The notes under the pieces: model-generated | What the model was told of the DNA's origin: nothing | The model's input: only the letters and a program-made list of their open reading frames with translations | The model's database searches: none | Assembly (NCBI GenBank): GCA_024275485.1 | Contig: JAJRZA010000009.1 | Location: forward strand, 1 to 64,000 | Source of the DNA: Candidatus Krumholzibacteriota bacterium | GTDB lineage: Bacteria > Krumholzibacteriota > Krumholzibacteriia > LZORAL124-64-63 | DNA: 64,000 nucleotides | Reading direction: 5' to 3' | Shown: positions 9,888 to 18,571 of the stretch, piece after piece | How positions within the stretch are numbered: the first letter of the stretch is position 1 | Layout: each line of letters opens with the position of its first letter | Program-made: the position numbers and the translations under genes

Positions 9888-11046
9888 GAAAATTCGGGTC
9901 TTGATGGCGGCGGTCGAGGGCGGCGACCGCATCATGCTGGCATCCATGGGGCTCCTGATTTTTTTGGGCATCTTTGTGGTGTATGGAGCCGGCAGTTACA
10001 ACAATCCCGGGGGCGGTACGGTGTTGGGTCAGCACTTTCTCATCGCCAAGCATCTATTCATGATCGGCATCGGCCTGGTGGTGATGCTACTGTTGGCCAA
10101 CCTGAACTACCATTTTCTTCGACGACGCTGGTTGAACTGGACTGCTCTTGCCGTCGGTCTGGTCCTGGTGGCCCTGACCCTGAAACAGGGGGCTGACGGC
10201 ACCATAAACCGTTGGGTGACCATTGGGGGTTTTCGTTTTCAGCCGGTGGAGTTGACCAAGCTGGCGGTCATTCTTTTTCTGGCCGAACGCTGGGCATTGT
10301 TGGCACAAATGGGCAAACTGACCTGGCGAACCATCCTGCCTGGATTGCTGGTGGGGCCGCTTCCGCTTTTCTACGTTTTGTACAAACAACCGAATTTCGG
10401 AAATATCCTGACCATGTCGGCGGTCATTCTGGTGGCCCTTTTGGTGGCGGGGGTTTCCTGGAAACGAATGGCCCTGGCCATTTCGGTGCCCGCCATGGCA
10501 GGTGTGGTGGCCTTCATGACTTCCAGCAAACTGGAAAAACGCCTGGGCGAGTGGTGGACCGGTGTTCAGGGCGGAAGCTATGGCTATCAGGTTGATCAAA
10601 GCCTCATGGGCATGGGTGCCGGCGGCACTTTGGGGTTGGGCCCCGGCAACGGCCACAACAAATTTGCCTTTTTACCGGAGGCCCATACGGATTTTATTTA
10701 TTCAGTGATGGGCGAAGAGTTGGGCTTGTGGGGATCGCTGGCGGTGATTCTCCTTCTGGTGCTCTTTCTCTGGCGGGGGTACAGCATCGCCGCCAGGGCG
10801 GCCGAACCTTTTGGTCGCATGGTTGCCGCCGGTCTGACTACCAGTCTTGCGGTCTATGGCCTGACAAATATTGCCATGGTCACCGGGGCCTTCCCGGTGG
10901 TGGGCTTGCCCCTGCCGTTTGTAAGTTTTGGCGGCACCGCCATGGTGGCCGCCCTCGCCTCGGTAGGAATCCTGTTGAATATTGATCACACCAGCGCCAA
11001 TATGAATCTCTCCCTGAAGCGCGCCAGGGATCGCAGCAGAATATGA
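9880..11046 (+). CDS. ftsW: SEDS glycosyltransferase FtsW
   Basis: Polytopic SEDS pattern: GHNKFAFLPEAHTDFIYSVMGEELG, GLPLPFVSFGGTAM. Confidence 0.95.
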   Translation: MNRKIRVLMAAVEGGDRIMLASMGLLIFLGIFVVYGAGSYNNPGGGTVLGQHFLIAKHLFMIGIGLVVMLLLANLNYHFLRRRWLNWTALAVGLVLVALTLKQGADGTINRWVTIGGFRFQPVELTKLAVILFLAERWALLAQMGKLTWRTILPGLLVGPLPLFYVLYKQPNFGNILTMSAVILVALLVAGVSWKRMALAISVPAMAGVVAFMTSSKLEKRLGEWWTGVQGGSYGYQVDQSLMGMGAGGTLGLGPGNGHNKFAFLPEAHTDFIYSVMGEELGLWGSLAVILLLVLFLWRGYSIAARAAEPFGRMVAAGLTTSLAVYGLTNIAMVTGAFPVVGLPLPFVSFGGTAMVAALASVGILLNIDHTSANMNLSLKRARDRSRI

Positions 11047-11069
11047 ACCGGCCAGGAGCGGCCGGTTTT
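11046..11069 (+). terminator. Putative intrinsic terminator or hairpin between ftsW and murC
   Basis: AACCGGCC-aggagc-GGCCGGTT followed by TTg: 8-bp perfect stem with a short T-run. Confidence 0.5.
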
Positions 11070-11093
11070 GTCTGAACCAAGCAACAGTCTGGA

Positions 11094-12515
11094 ATGTCCG
11101 TGAAGAAGCCCCAGCCAAACCAACCCACCATTTTTCGCAATACGCGACATATCCATTTTGTGGCCATCGGCGGCATCGGTATGAGTGGCATCGCCGAAGT
11201 ATTGCTGAGCATGGGTGGCTTTGTCATCAGCGGCAGTGATTTGCGGGATTCGCCCATCACCGAACGACTGGAATCACTGGGCGCCCGGATAACCATCGGT
11301 CACGCAGGTTCCAACATCGAAGGTTCCGATGTGGTGGTGCGCAGCTCCGCCGTAACCGAAGCCAACATCGAAGTGAGGGAGGCGCGCCAACGCGGGATTC
11401 CGGTTATTCGCCGGGCTGAAATGCTGGCCGAGCTCATGCTCCTGAAACAGGGCATCGCCATCGCCGGCTCGCACGGCAAAACCTCCACCACCAGTCTGGT
11501 GGCCTCGGCCCTGCAAAGTGGAGGATTGCAACCGACTGTAATCGTGGGTGGTGTGATCAAGAATATCGGCAGCAATGCCGTGTCCGGTCCCGGCCAATAT
11601 CTGGTCGCTGAGGCCGATGAAAGCGACGGGACCTTTCTGCATCTGACACCAACGGTGGCCGTGGTCACCAACATTGATTTTGAACACGTGGACCATTATC
11701 GAGACATGGACGCCCTGCGCCAGGCTTTCCGGGATTTTCTGGGCCGGGTGCCATTTTACGGCACCTGTGTGCTGTGCTTGGATGATCCGGAAGTTCGGGC
11801 CCTGATTCCCCATCTGGACCGCCGAACGGTGACCTACGGCTTTGCAGAAGAGGCCGACGTATCGGTGGAGGCAGGCACCATGGCCGATACCGAAGCAGGC
11901 CAGACGGCTCGGGTTTTGATCCAGGGACAACCAGCTGGTGTGCTGAATCTCCAGATGCGTGGCCGGCACAACCTTGCCAATGCCCTGGCCGCCTTGGCGG
12001 TGGCTTTGGATGTGGGTATTGGTTTTGAGCAGGCCGCCGAGGGGATTGCCGCCAGCGAAGGCGTGGGTCGGCGTTGTGATCTGAAAGGCCGGCACGACGG
12101 AGTCCTGGTCATTGACGACTATGCCCATCATCCAACGGAAATCCTGGCGACCATGGAAGTTGCTCTCAGTTACGGTTGTCCGGTATCGGTAATTTTCCAA
12201 CCGCACCGCTATTCGCGCACCCTGCAATTCCACCGGGAATTCGGCGAAGCCCTCTCCAGCGCCAATGAGGTGACCTTGCTGCCGGTTTATGCGGCCAGCG
12301 AAGAACCTGTTGATGGAGTTGGCAGCGAACTCATTGCAGATCGGTTGCTGGAGCTGGGCATGAAGGATGTGGAAATTGCCGAAGATTTCTCCGTGGTGGC
12401 GGACTGGTTGAACCGCCGGGTGCCCTCGGGAAACCTGCTGTTGATTCTGGGTGCTGGTGATGTTGGTCGGCTGGTGCCGCAAATATGCGCTGTTCTGGAC
12501 GAGAGGAGCCGCTGA
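11094..12515 (+). CDS. murC: UDP-MurNAc:L-Ala ligase MurC
   Basis: IGGIGMSGIAEVL, AGSHGKTSTTSLV, DDYAHHPTEI, FQPHRYSRT. Confidence 0.96.
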   Translation: MSVKKPQPNQPTIFRNTRHIHFVAIGGIGMSGIAEVLLSMGGFVISGSDLRDSPITERLESLGARITIGHAGSNIEGSDVVVRSSAVTEANIEVREARQRGIPVIRRAEMLAELMLLKQGIAIAGSHGKTSTTSLVASALQSGGLQPTVIVGGVIKNIGSNAVSGPGQYLVAEADESDGTFLHLTPTVAVVTNIDFEHVDHYRDMDALRQAFRDFLGRVPFYGTCVLCLDDPEVRALIPHLDRRTVTYGFAEEADVSVEAGTMADTEAGQTARVLIQGQPAGVLNLQMRGRHNLANALAALAVALDVGIGFEQAAEGIAASEGVGRRCDLKGRHDGVLVIDDYAHHPTEILATMEVALSYGCPVSVIFQPHRYSRTLQFHREFGEALSSANEVTLLPVYAASEEPVDGVGSELIADRLLELGMKDVEIAEDFSVVADWLNRRVPSGNLLLILGAGDVGRLVPQICAVLDERSR

Positions 12516-13318
12516 TGTCTCCACAGAATAATCGCCCGGCAACTTCGCCGGGTTATGCGGTTCGCCGCCGGACTGAAAAGTCCCGCCGTGGCCTTTGGTT
12601 GAAATTTTCAGCCGTTGCTTTGGTGCTTTTTCTAATTTCCGGGGGAGTTTTCTACGCCTTGAATTCCAGTTTTTTTTCGGTGGTCCGGGTTGAGTCGGGG
12701 TCGTACCGATTCACCGTTAAGGATGATCTGGACCAGGTACTCACCGGGTATCTGGGACGCAACATCTGGACCCTGTCCGAAACCCAGGTGTCCAGCAGCC
12801 TGGAGTCCTTGCCCTGGGTCAGGGACCTGAAGGTTTTCAAGCGACTTCCGGGCACCATTGAAGTTGATTTTCGCGAATGGTGTCCGGTGTTGGCATTGGA
12901 CATACAGAGTGAGACGGGCGCATCCCTGGTGATGGTTGAGGATGGCCGAGTTCTGGAATTTCCCGGTCATCTGCCGCTGGCTGCGCTGCCGGTTTTGGTA
13001 GGCGTCTCGTGCGCGCGTGGCAGCGATGACGGGGCTATGCGGTTGGACCCAGCCTGGGCCACGGATGTTCTGGATCTGGTGGACGCCATGGCTACGACCG
13101 GGTTGGAAACTACGGGGCCGATTGATTTTGTGGTTGCTCGTCCCGAAGGATTCGCTATCGTACTGCAACAGGGGCAAGGTCGGTTGTTGGTTGGACACGA
13201 GAAATTTGCCGACCGGCTGGCTCGTTTTATGGCCGCCCGCGATCATTTGGAACCTGGATTGCAGATGGATCTGCGCTTCCGGGACCGGATCACGTGCAGT
13301 CGGCTTGATAATTTGTGA
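12515..13318 (+). CDS. ftsQ: FtsQ/DivIB division protein
   Basis: Single N-terminal TM, POTRA-like region (LPWVRDLKVFKRLPGTIEVDFREWCPV), position between murC and ftsA. Confidence 0.85.
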   Translation: MSPQNNRPATSPGYAVRRRTEKSRRGLWLKFSAVALVLFLISGGVFYALNSSFFSVVRVESGSYRFTVKDDLDQVLTGYLGRNIWTLSETQVSSSLESLPWVRDLKVFKRLPGTIEVDFREWCPVLALDIQSETGASLVMVEDGRVLEFPGHLPLAALPVLVGVSCARGSDDGAMRLDPAWATDVLDLVDAMATTGLETTGPIDFVVARPEGFAIVLQQGQGRLLVGHEKFADRLARFMAARDHLEPGLQMDLRFRDRITCSRLDNL

Positions 13319-13370
13319 GTGACATTCGGCGTAGGCTTGAAGACAACTAATTGGCATGGAAAGGCACGGC

Positions 13371-14618
13371 ATGAGTCAGGGAAGACTGATTGTCGCCTGT
13401 GATTTTGGAACCACCGGCTTTCGTGCCCTGGTGACTGAAACCACCGCAAACGGCGATCTCGAAATTGTTGGATGCGCCCACGAAAGAGTGGAAGGATTCC
13501 AGGACGGGGACTTTGTCGACCTCGGCGCCGGCGCCCGTTGTATTGCCCGCTGCATCCGCGATTTGGAAGCCGATTCCGACATTTATGTTTCAGGTTTTAC
13601 TTACAATATTGCCGGTTCCCATCTGCACAGTGTTCGCGCCACCGCCCAGGTCTCCATCGGCCCCGGGCCTCGTCCCATCCGTCAGAGCGATGTGGATGAA
13701 GTCATCAAGATGGCGCGCAGCATGGCCATCCCCTTCGATCAGAAAATCCTGACCGTCACTCCCGTGGAATACTCTGTTGACCGCGTCCGGGGTATTGTTG
13801 ATCCCCTGGGTCGGGTGGGCAGTTTGCTGGAAATCCAGGCCCATCTGGTCACCGGTTCGCGCAGCGTCTTGAACAACATTGAAAATGCGGTGGAGACCGC
13901 CAAGTACAAGCCCCTCGGTGAAGAAGTCGATGTCATGGCTGCGGGCATGGCCCTGCTTGAAGCCCAGGAAAAGGAACAAGGGGCCATGCTCATTGATATC
14001 GGTGGAGAAATCACCAATTGGGCGGTTTACCGTAAGGGCGCCATCCTGGCCAATGGTTCCATCCCCTGGGGTGGAAACCACCTGACAGCCGACCTGGCTC
14101 ACGGCTTGCGTGTGGAGTGGGAAGAAGCCGAAAACATCAAGCGTCAACGTGGCGTGGTGATGCGCAACCTGGTGCCGGAGGTTGCCCTCAGCTCCTTGTT
14201 CGAAGAGGAACGTCCGGAAGGCACCAAGGGGTTGATCGCCGCCATTCTGGAACCGCGCATGGAGGAAATCCTCACCATGGTGAAAAATGATTTCGGAGAT
14301 CTGCGGGAGCTGGCCTCCCTCGGCGCCGGGGTTGTGCTCACCGGTGGCGGCAGCCTGTGTCGTGGAACCAAGAGTCTTTGCGAGGAAATTTTTGATTTGC
14401 AGGCCCGCAAACGGTATTTGCCGCGCAAGCTGGCCGGAGCACAGCAACTTCCCGAAGGGCAGTGGGCCACGGTGATCGGTTTGTGCCGCTGGTCGGCCAG
14501 GGATGTGAACCAGAGCGGTCTGGAGGAAGATCTCGGACAGGGTGGAGGTCTCTTGGGTAAATTGCGGGGAATGTTCCGAAAATCCGTTGGACAGGAAAAG
14601 ATGGCGGCGGAGGGTTAG
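13371..14618 (+). CDS. ftsA: Cell division protein FtsA
   Basis: Actin-like fold: VACDFGTTGFRALV, AMLIDIGGEITNW, GAGVVLTGGGSLCRG. Confidence 0.95.
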   Translation: MSQGRLIVACDFGTTGFRALVTETTANGDLEIVGCAHERVEGFQDGDFVDLGAGARCIARCIRDLEADSDIYVSGFTYNIAGSHLHSVRATAQVSIGPGPRPIRQSDVDEVIKMARSMAIPFDQKILTVTPVEYSVDRVRGIVDPLGRVGSLLEIQAHLVTGSRSVLNNIENAVETAKYKPLGEEVDVMAAGMALLEAQEKEQGAMLIDIGGEITNWAVYRKGAILANGSIPWGGNHLTADLAHGLRVEWEEAENIKRQRGVVMRNLVPEVALSSLFEEERPEGTKGLIAAILEPRMEEILTMVKNDFGDLRELASLGAGVVLTGGGSLCRGTKSLCEEIFDLQARKRYLPRKLAGAQQLPEGQWATVIGLCRWSARDVNQSGLEEDLGQGGGLLGKLRGMFRKSVGQEKMAAEG

Positions 14619-14701
14619 TCAATCCTTCCATAAAAGAATAAAAGGCTCTTTTTCTGCTTGGATCCTTCAGATCCTTGTGCTAGAAATAAAAGCAAAAGTA
14701 G

Positions 14702-14720
14702 CCTGGAAATCGATTCCAGG
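14702..14720 (+). promoter_or_regulatory. Hairpin in the ftsZ leader
   Basis: CCTGGAA-atcga-TTCCAGG, 7-bp perfect stem, about 40 nt upstream of the ftsZ start. Confidence 0.4.
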
Positions 14721-14758
14721 ATTCATGTATGGCCCAACTCAAGGAGGAGGAGGGTACA

Positions 14759-16327
14759 ATGATGTTTGAATTTGCTGAAGAAGTGCAGCGCCTGACGGAT
14801 ATCAGAGTTGCTGGAGTCGGAGGCGCCGGTGGCAACGCTGTAGATCGCATGGTCACATCGGGGCTCCTGGGTGTCGAATTTTTGGCCCTCAATACGGATC
14901 TTCAAGCTCTCGGTGACAGTCAAGCCCACCATACCATGCAGATTGGAGCCCAGCTGACCCAGGGACTGGGCAGTGGCGGCGATCCATCCGTAGGTGAAGC
15001 TGCCGCAGAAGAGGATCGCGACGCCATCCGTATGGCCTTGGGCGACGCCAATCTGGTGTTCGTCACAGGGGGTATGGGCGGTGGTACCGGAACCGGCGCA
15101 GCTCCCGTGGTGGCTGAGATCGCCCGCAAGCTGGGTGCTCTTACCGTGGGCATTGTCACCAAACCTTTCCTCTTTGAAGGAAGGGTGCGCATGGCCCAGG
15201 CCGAAGAGGGCATTGCCCGGCTGCGCAAGGTGGTCGATACCCTCATTGTGGTTCCCAACCAGCGACTTCTGGAAATTGTCCCGCCCAGTACCTCCATGGA
15301 CGAGGCCTTCCTGATTGCCGATCAGGTCTTGTATGAGGCCACCCGGGGGATTTTCGATATTATTTCCCGTCACGATACCCTGAACCTGGACTTTGCCGAT
15401 GTGCGCTCAGTCATGCAGGGCATGGGCGTGGCCCTCATGGGCACCGGTAGGGCCAGTGGCGAAAACCGGGCCATGGAGGCAGCCAAGGCAGCCATCAACA
15501 GTCCCCTGTTGGAGGATCTGGACATATTCGGCAGCAAAGCCGTGCTGGTCAATGTGCTTGGTGCCGAAGTCGGTTTGCACGATACCGCCGAGGCCATGCA
15601 ATTTGTCCAGGAAGCTGCGGGGCCGGATGCTCACGTCATCTTTGGTTACGGCATCGACAAAAATCTGGGCGATACCCTGCAGGTTACGGTCATTGCCACC
15701 GGTTTTGACTCTGATAAGAACCTTTCAGGGACTGTTTCGCTGGCGACCGCGCCTGCCATCACCGAGGCCCCTGCCGTGCCTGTGATCGAGGCTGAACCAG
15801 AACCTTCCCCAGAACCCGCCCCGGAAGTGGTGGTCCAGGCTGACGATGATCTGGAAGGCCACGAGCCGGAATTGGATTTTGAACCGGAGATGATTTCGGT
15901 TCTGGATGAATGGGATGCCGATGAACCCGTTTCTTCGGTTGTCGGTTCGCAGGAAATTGTGCCTGAAACTGTGCCATCCCCTCAAGCCGAGGAACCGCCG
16001 GTTGCCCTGGAAGAAACGGAAACGGCTGTTTCTGAACCGGCCGGGGAATCGGAACCGGCGTTGCTTGAAGCAGCCGAGGTTGAACCCCAGCCTGCATTTC
16101 TGCAGAGGGCTGCCTCTGCTGGTGGAGGCACTTTGGACGTGGACTCATCTGCGGCCAATACCCGGTTTTTGCGTCCTGTCGGGCGGCGAAACATAGGTGA
16201 AGTCGAGGTGCCTGAAACAGACAGGGGACCGGTGCCCATCAGCCGTTCCACCGCTTCAGGCCTGGGGCCGGACAAACCTGGTGAAGACCGGGCCACTCCG
16301 GCCTACATTCGAAAGTACATGGACTGA
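14759..16327 (+). CDS. ftsZ: Cell division protein FtsZ with long acidic C-terminal linker
   Basis: GVGGAGGNAVDRM, FVTGGMGGGTGTGAAPVVAEIAR, MGTGRASGENRA; Glu/Pro-rich linker; C-terminal TPAYIRKYMD peptide. Confidence 0.97.
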   Translation: MMFEFAEEVQRLTDIRVAGVGGAGGNAVDRMVTSGLLGVEFLALNTDLQALGDSQAHHTMQIGAQLTQGLGSGGDPSVGEAAAEEDRDAIRMALGDANLVFVTGGMGGGTGTGAAPVVAEIARKLGALTVGIVTKPFLFEGRVRMAQAEEGIARLRKVVDTLIVVPNQRLLEIVPPSTSMDEAFLIADQVLYEATRGIFDIISRHDTLNLDFADVRSVMQGMGVALMGTGRASGENRAMEAAKAAINSPLLEDLDIFGSKAVLVNVLGAEVGLHDTAEAMQFVQEAAGPDAHVIFGYGIDKNLGDTLQVTVIATGFDSDKNLSGTVSLATAPAITEAPAVPVIEAEPEPSPEPAPEVVVQADDDLEGHEPELDFEPEMISVLDEWDADEPVSSVVGSQEIVPETVPSPQAEEPPVALEETETAVSEPAGESEPALLEAAEVEPQPAFLQRAASAGGGTLDVDSSAANTRFLRPVGRRNIGEVEVPETDRGPVPISRSTASGLGPDKPGEDRATPAYIRKYMD

Positions 16328-16328
16328 T

Positions 16329-17996
16329 ATGTCTTTGCTTGGCCGATTTCTTGGCGGAGATCGCAGCAATGCCTTCGCTGAAGGCATGACTTTGTTGGAA
16401 GCGGGACGGTTCGCCCAAGCGGCGGACCGTCTTCGCATTGCGGCCCTGGGACGGAGTGATTCGGCCAGCGGCTCCCTGGCCTCGTTTCACTTCCGGCAGG
16501 CCCTGGTGAACGAAGGCCGTCGCCTGATGCGGCTGGGGCGTTTCCCCGACGCTCTTGATGGTTTGTCTGAGGCCGTTCGACTGTGGGAGAACTACCCTGA
16601 TTTGCACTGTCTTTACGGTTCGGTGCTGGCCCAGGTGGGCGATTTGGACCAGGCTCTTCAGGAAGCCCTGTTCGCTTTGCGTTTGAATCCCGATTATTCC
16701 GAAGCCCGCCTGTTGAAGGCTGTGGTCCTGGAAAAGCTGGGTCGCAATCGGGAGTCCGCCGACAGTCTCAATACCCTGATCGAGTCGGGACGGCGGGTGG
16801 ATCATTGGCTCATTGATACCTTCGGAAAATCAACCCAGTACACACAGGACCAATTGCCGCCGGACATGATTGACCACCTGATCAAAAGCCTCAGTGGGGA
16901 ATCGGAAAAAGAAGAAGTTGCCGCGGGTGTTGCGCTGTGTCGCGAGGGGGACTGGACCAAGGGGCTGGAGATTTTTGCATCACTTGTTTCGCGTCGTCCA
17001 CGTTACCCTGATTACCGAACCCGCCACGCTGCGGCTCTTTTTCAGCTGGGCAGACAGAGAGAGGCTCTCCTGGAGGTGGAGGCTGCATTGGCCTTGAACG
17101 AATCCTACGGCATGGCCATCGATCTGAAGGGTTTGATCCTGGCCGATTCGGGGCAATTGCTGGCCGCCCGGATCTTTCTGCATGATGCTGACAAGAACCT
17201 GGCTGGAGATTCTCGCGCCGGGGCCCATGAAGAACTGTTTGGCTCTTACCTGCGGGGCGTATTGGCACTTTTGACCGGACAGGCGGGGAAAGTGGCCGAT
17301 TACCTTAATGGTTGGCCTGATTTGTTGCGTACCTTCGCCAGGGCGGAGCTGCTGCAGGCGGCGGCTGATGATTTGCTTCATCGACCTTCTGCCTGTGGCC
17401 GTCGGCTGACCGATCTTGCCGATGAATGGACCGATGAATCCCTCTACTTTGAATTGTTGGCCTACCACCATCTGGGACAACATCATTTCGGGGATGTTGG
17501 TGGGGTTTTGGCTCGCTGGCCAGGTGCGGCCAGGAAAACTTCGGAGTATGCCTATTTGCAGGGGTTGCTGGCCCTGAGCCGGCATGATCATCAGGCTGGA
17601 CAATGGAAAGCACCTGAACATCAGAAGGGGGATATCGCTCCGGAGGCTTGGCAGTTTCTGGTGGCCCGGGCCGCGTACCAATCCGGTGATGACACCGGGG
17701 CCTGGAAGAAATGCCAGGCGCTCATGGAAAATGGGATTCAGAGTGAGCGACTGGTGCGTTTGCAGACGGCTGCTGCTGCGAGTGATCCCGACCTTCCGGA
17801 AGTCGGCTGGCAACCCCCGAAGGTTGTTCCGGATTCCTGCCTGGCTCAACTTGTTTATTTTGATGTGGGTAGGGGGAAGCCGGAAAGGGCTGTTGCAGCG
17901 GTGGAAAGCACTTTGCGCATCCACCCTGATTGTTTGACCGCTCGTTGGTTGAAACCGGAATTCTGGCTGGGCCCCATCAGAACGTGGATTGCCTAG
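16329..17996 (+). CDS. TPR-repeat protein
   Basis: Repeated helical-hairpin pattern (MRLGRFPDALDGLSEAVRL, LAQVGDLDQALQEALFALRLNPDYSEARLLKAVVLEKLGR). Confidence 0.75.
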   Translation: MSLLGRFLGGDRSNAFAEGMTLLEAGRFAQAADRLRIAALGRSDSASGSLASFHFRQALVNEGRRLMRLGRFPDALDGLSEAVRLWENYPDLHCLYGSVLAQVGDLDQALQEALFALRLNPDYSEARLLKAVVLEKLGRNRESADSLNTLIESGRRVDHWLIDTFGKSTQYTQDQLPPDMIDHLIKSLSGESEKEEVAAGVALCREGDWTKGLEIFASLVSRRPRYPDYRTRHAAALFQLGRQREALLEVEAALALNESYGMAIDLKGLILADSGQLLAARIFLHDADKNLAGDSRAGAHEELFGSYLRGVLALLTGQAGKVADYLNGWPDLLRTFARAELLQAAADDLLHRPSACGRRLTDLADEWTDESLYFELLAYHHLGQHHFGDVGGVLARWPGAARKTSEYAYLQGLLALSRHDHQAGQWKAPEHQKGDIAPEAWQFLVARAAYQSGDDTGAWKKCQALMENGIQSERLVRLQTAAAASDPDLPEVGWQPPKVVPDSCLAQLVYFDVGRGKPERAVAAVESTLRIHPDCLTARWLKPEFWLGPIRTWIA

Positions 17997-18009
17997 TTTC
18001 CCAGCAGCT

Positions 18010-18405
18010 CTAGTATTCCTGTCTCGCCAAAGCACAAAGTCGCTGCACTTCGTCAGTCAGCTCCTGAAGGTCATAGGGCTTGCTCATATAGGTATCGGCC
18101 TGATACTGGAAACCACGAACGCGATTGCGTTCGTCTTCGCTGGCTGTCAGAATAAGAATTGGTATGTCCTGCAGGTCCATGACGCTACGCACCCGTTTGA
18201 GAAAACCAAAGCCGTCCATCACCGGCATCATCAGGTCGAGGATCACACAATCCGGGGTATTTTCCTGCATAGCCTGGAACCCTTCGGCACCATTGGAAGC
18301 CTCGTGGATTTCATAACCCTGGCTTGAAAGCTGGAGGCGCACGATGGTGCGCAGGTCCGGATCATCTTCCACAACCAGGATTCGGGGTTTCGCAGAGTCT
18401 GTCAT
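18010..18405 (-). CDS. Stand-alone response regulator receiver (REC) protein
   Basis: ILVVEDDPDLRTIV, DCVILDLMMPVMDGFGFL, ILTASEDERNRVRGFQYQADTYMSKPYDLQEL; no output domain. Confidence 0.9.
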   Translation of the reverse strand: MTDSAKPRILVVEDDPDLRTIVRLQLSSQGYEIHEASNGAEGFQAMQENTPDCVILDLMMPVMDGFGFLKRVRSVMDLQDIPILILTASEDERNRVRGFQYQADTYMSKPYDLQELTDEVQRLCALARQEY

Positions 18406-18571
18406 GACAGTATCTTTCCGTTTGGCTTTGCAGGCCGGGCGCGGTCTGTTGCGGAAAACCATGGAACCTGATTTGGTCCCCGGGTTTCCTTTGTATGCTA
18501 TCGACCCAAGTTGCCCGAACTTGAATCAATATCCTGGCCGCCGGAATGGTTGCTGCGGGTATTTCTGAAGG

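Noticed and set aside
11274-12542. 422-aa minus-strand ORF opposite murC (with similar long antisense ORFs at 4223-5350 and 55227-56276)
   Set aside because: Antisense frames of strongly supported genes; length is explained by codon bias and GC content.
15740-16240. FtsZ acidic Pro/Glu-rich linker as unusual
   Set aside because: Long variable acidic or disordered linkers before the C-terminal peptide are common in FtsZ.
18010-18405. Orphan response regulator as a novel system
   Set aside because: Single-domain CheY-like proteins are common; no kinase or linked partner is visible here.
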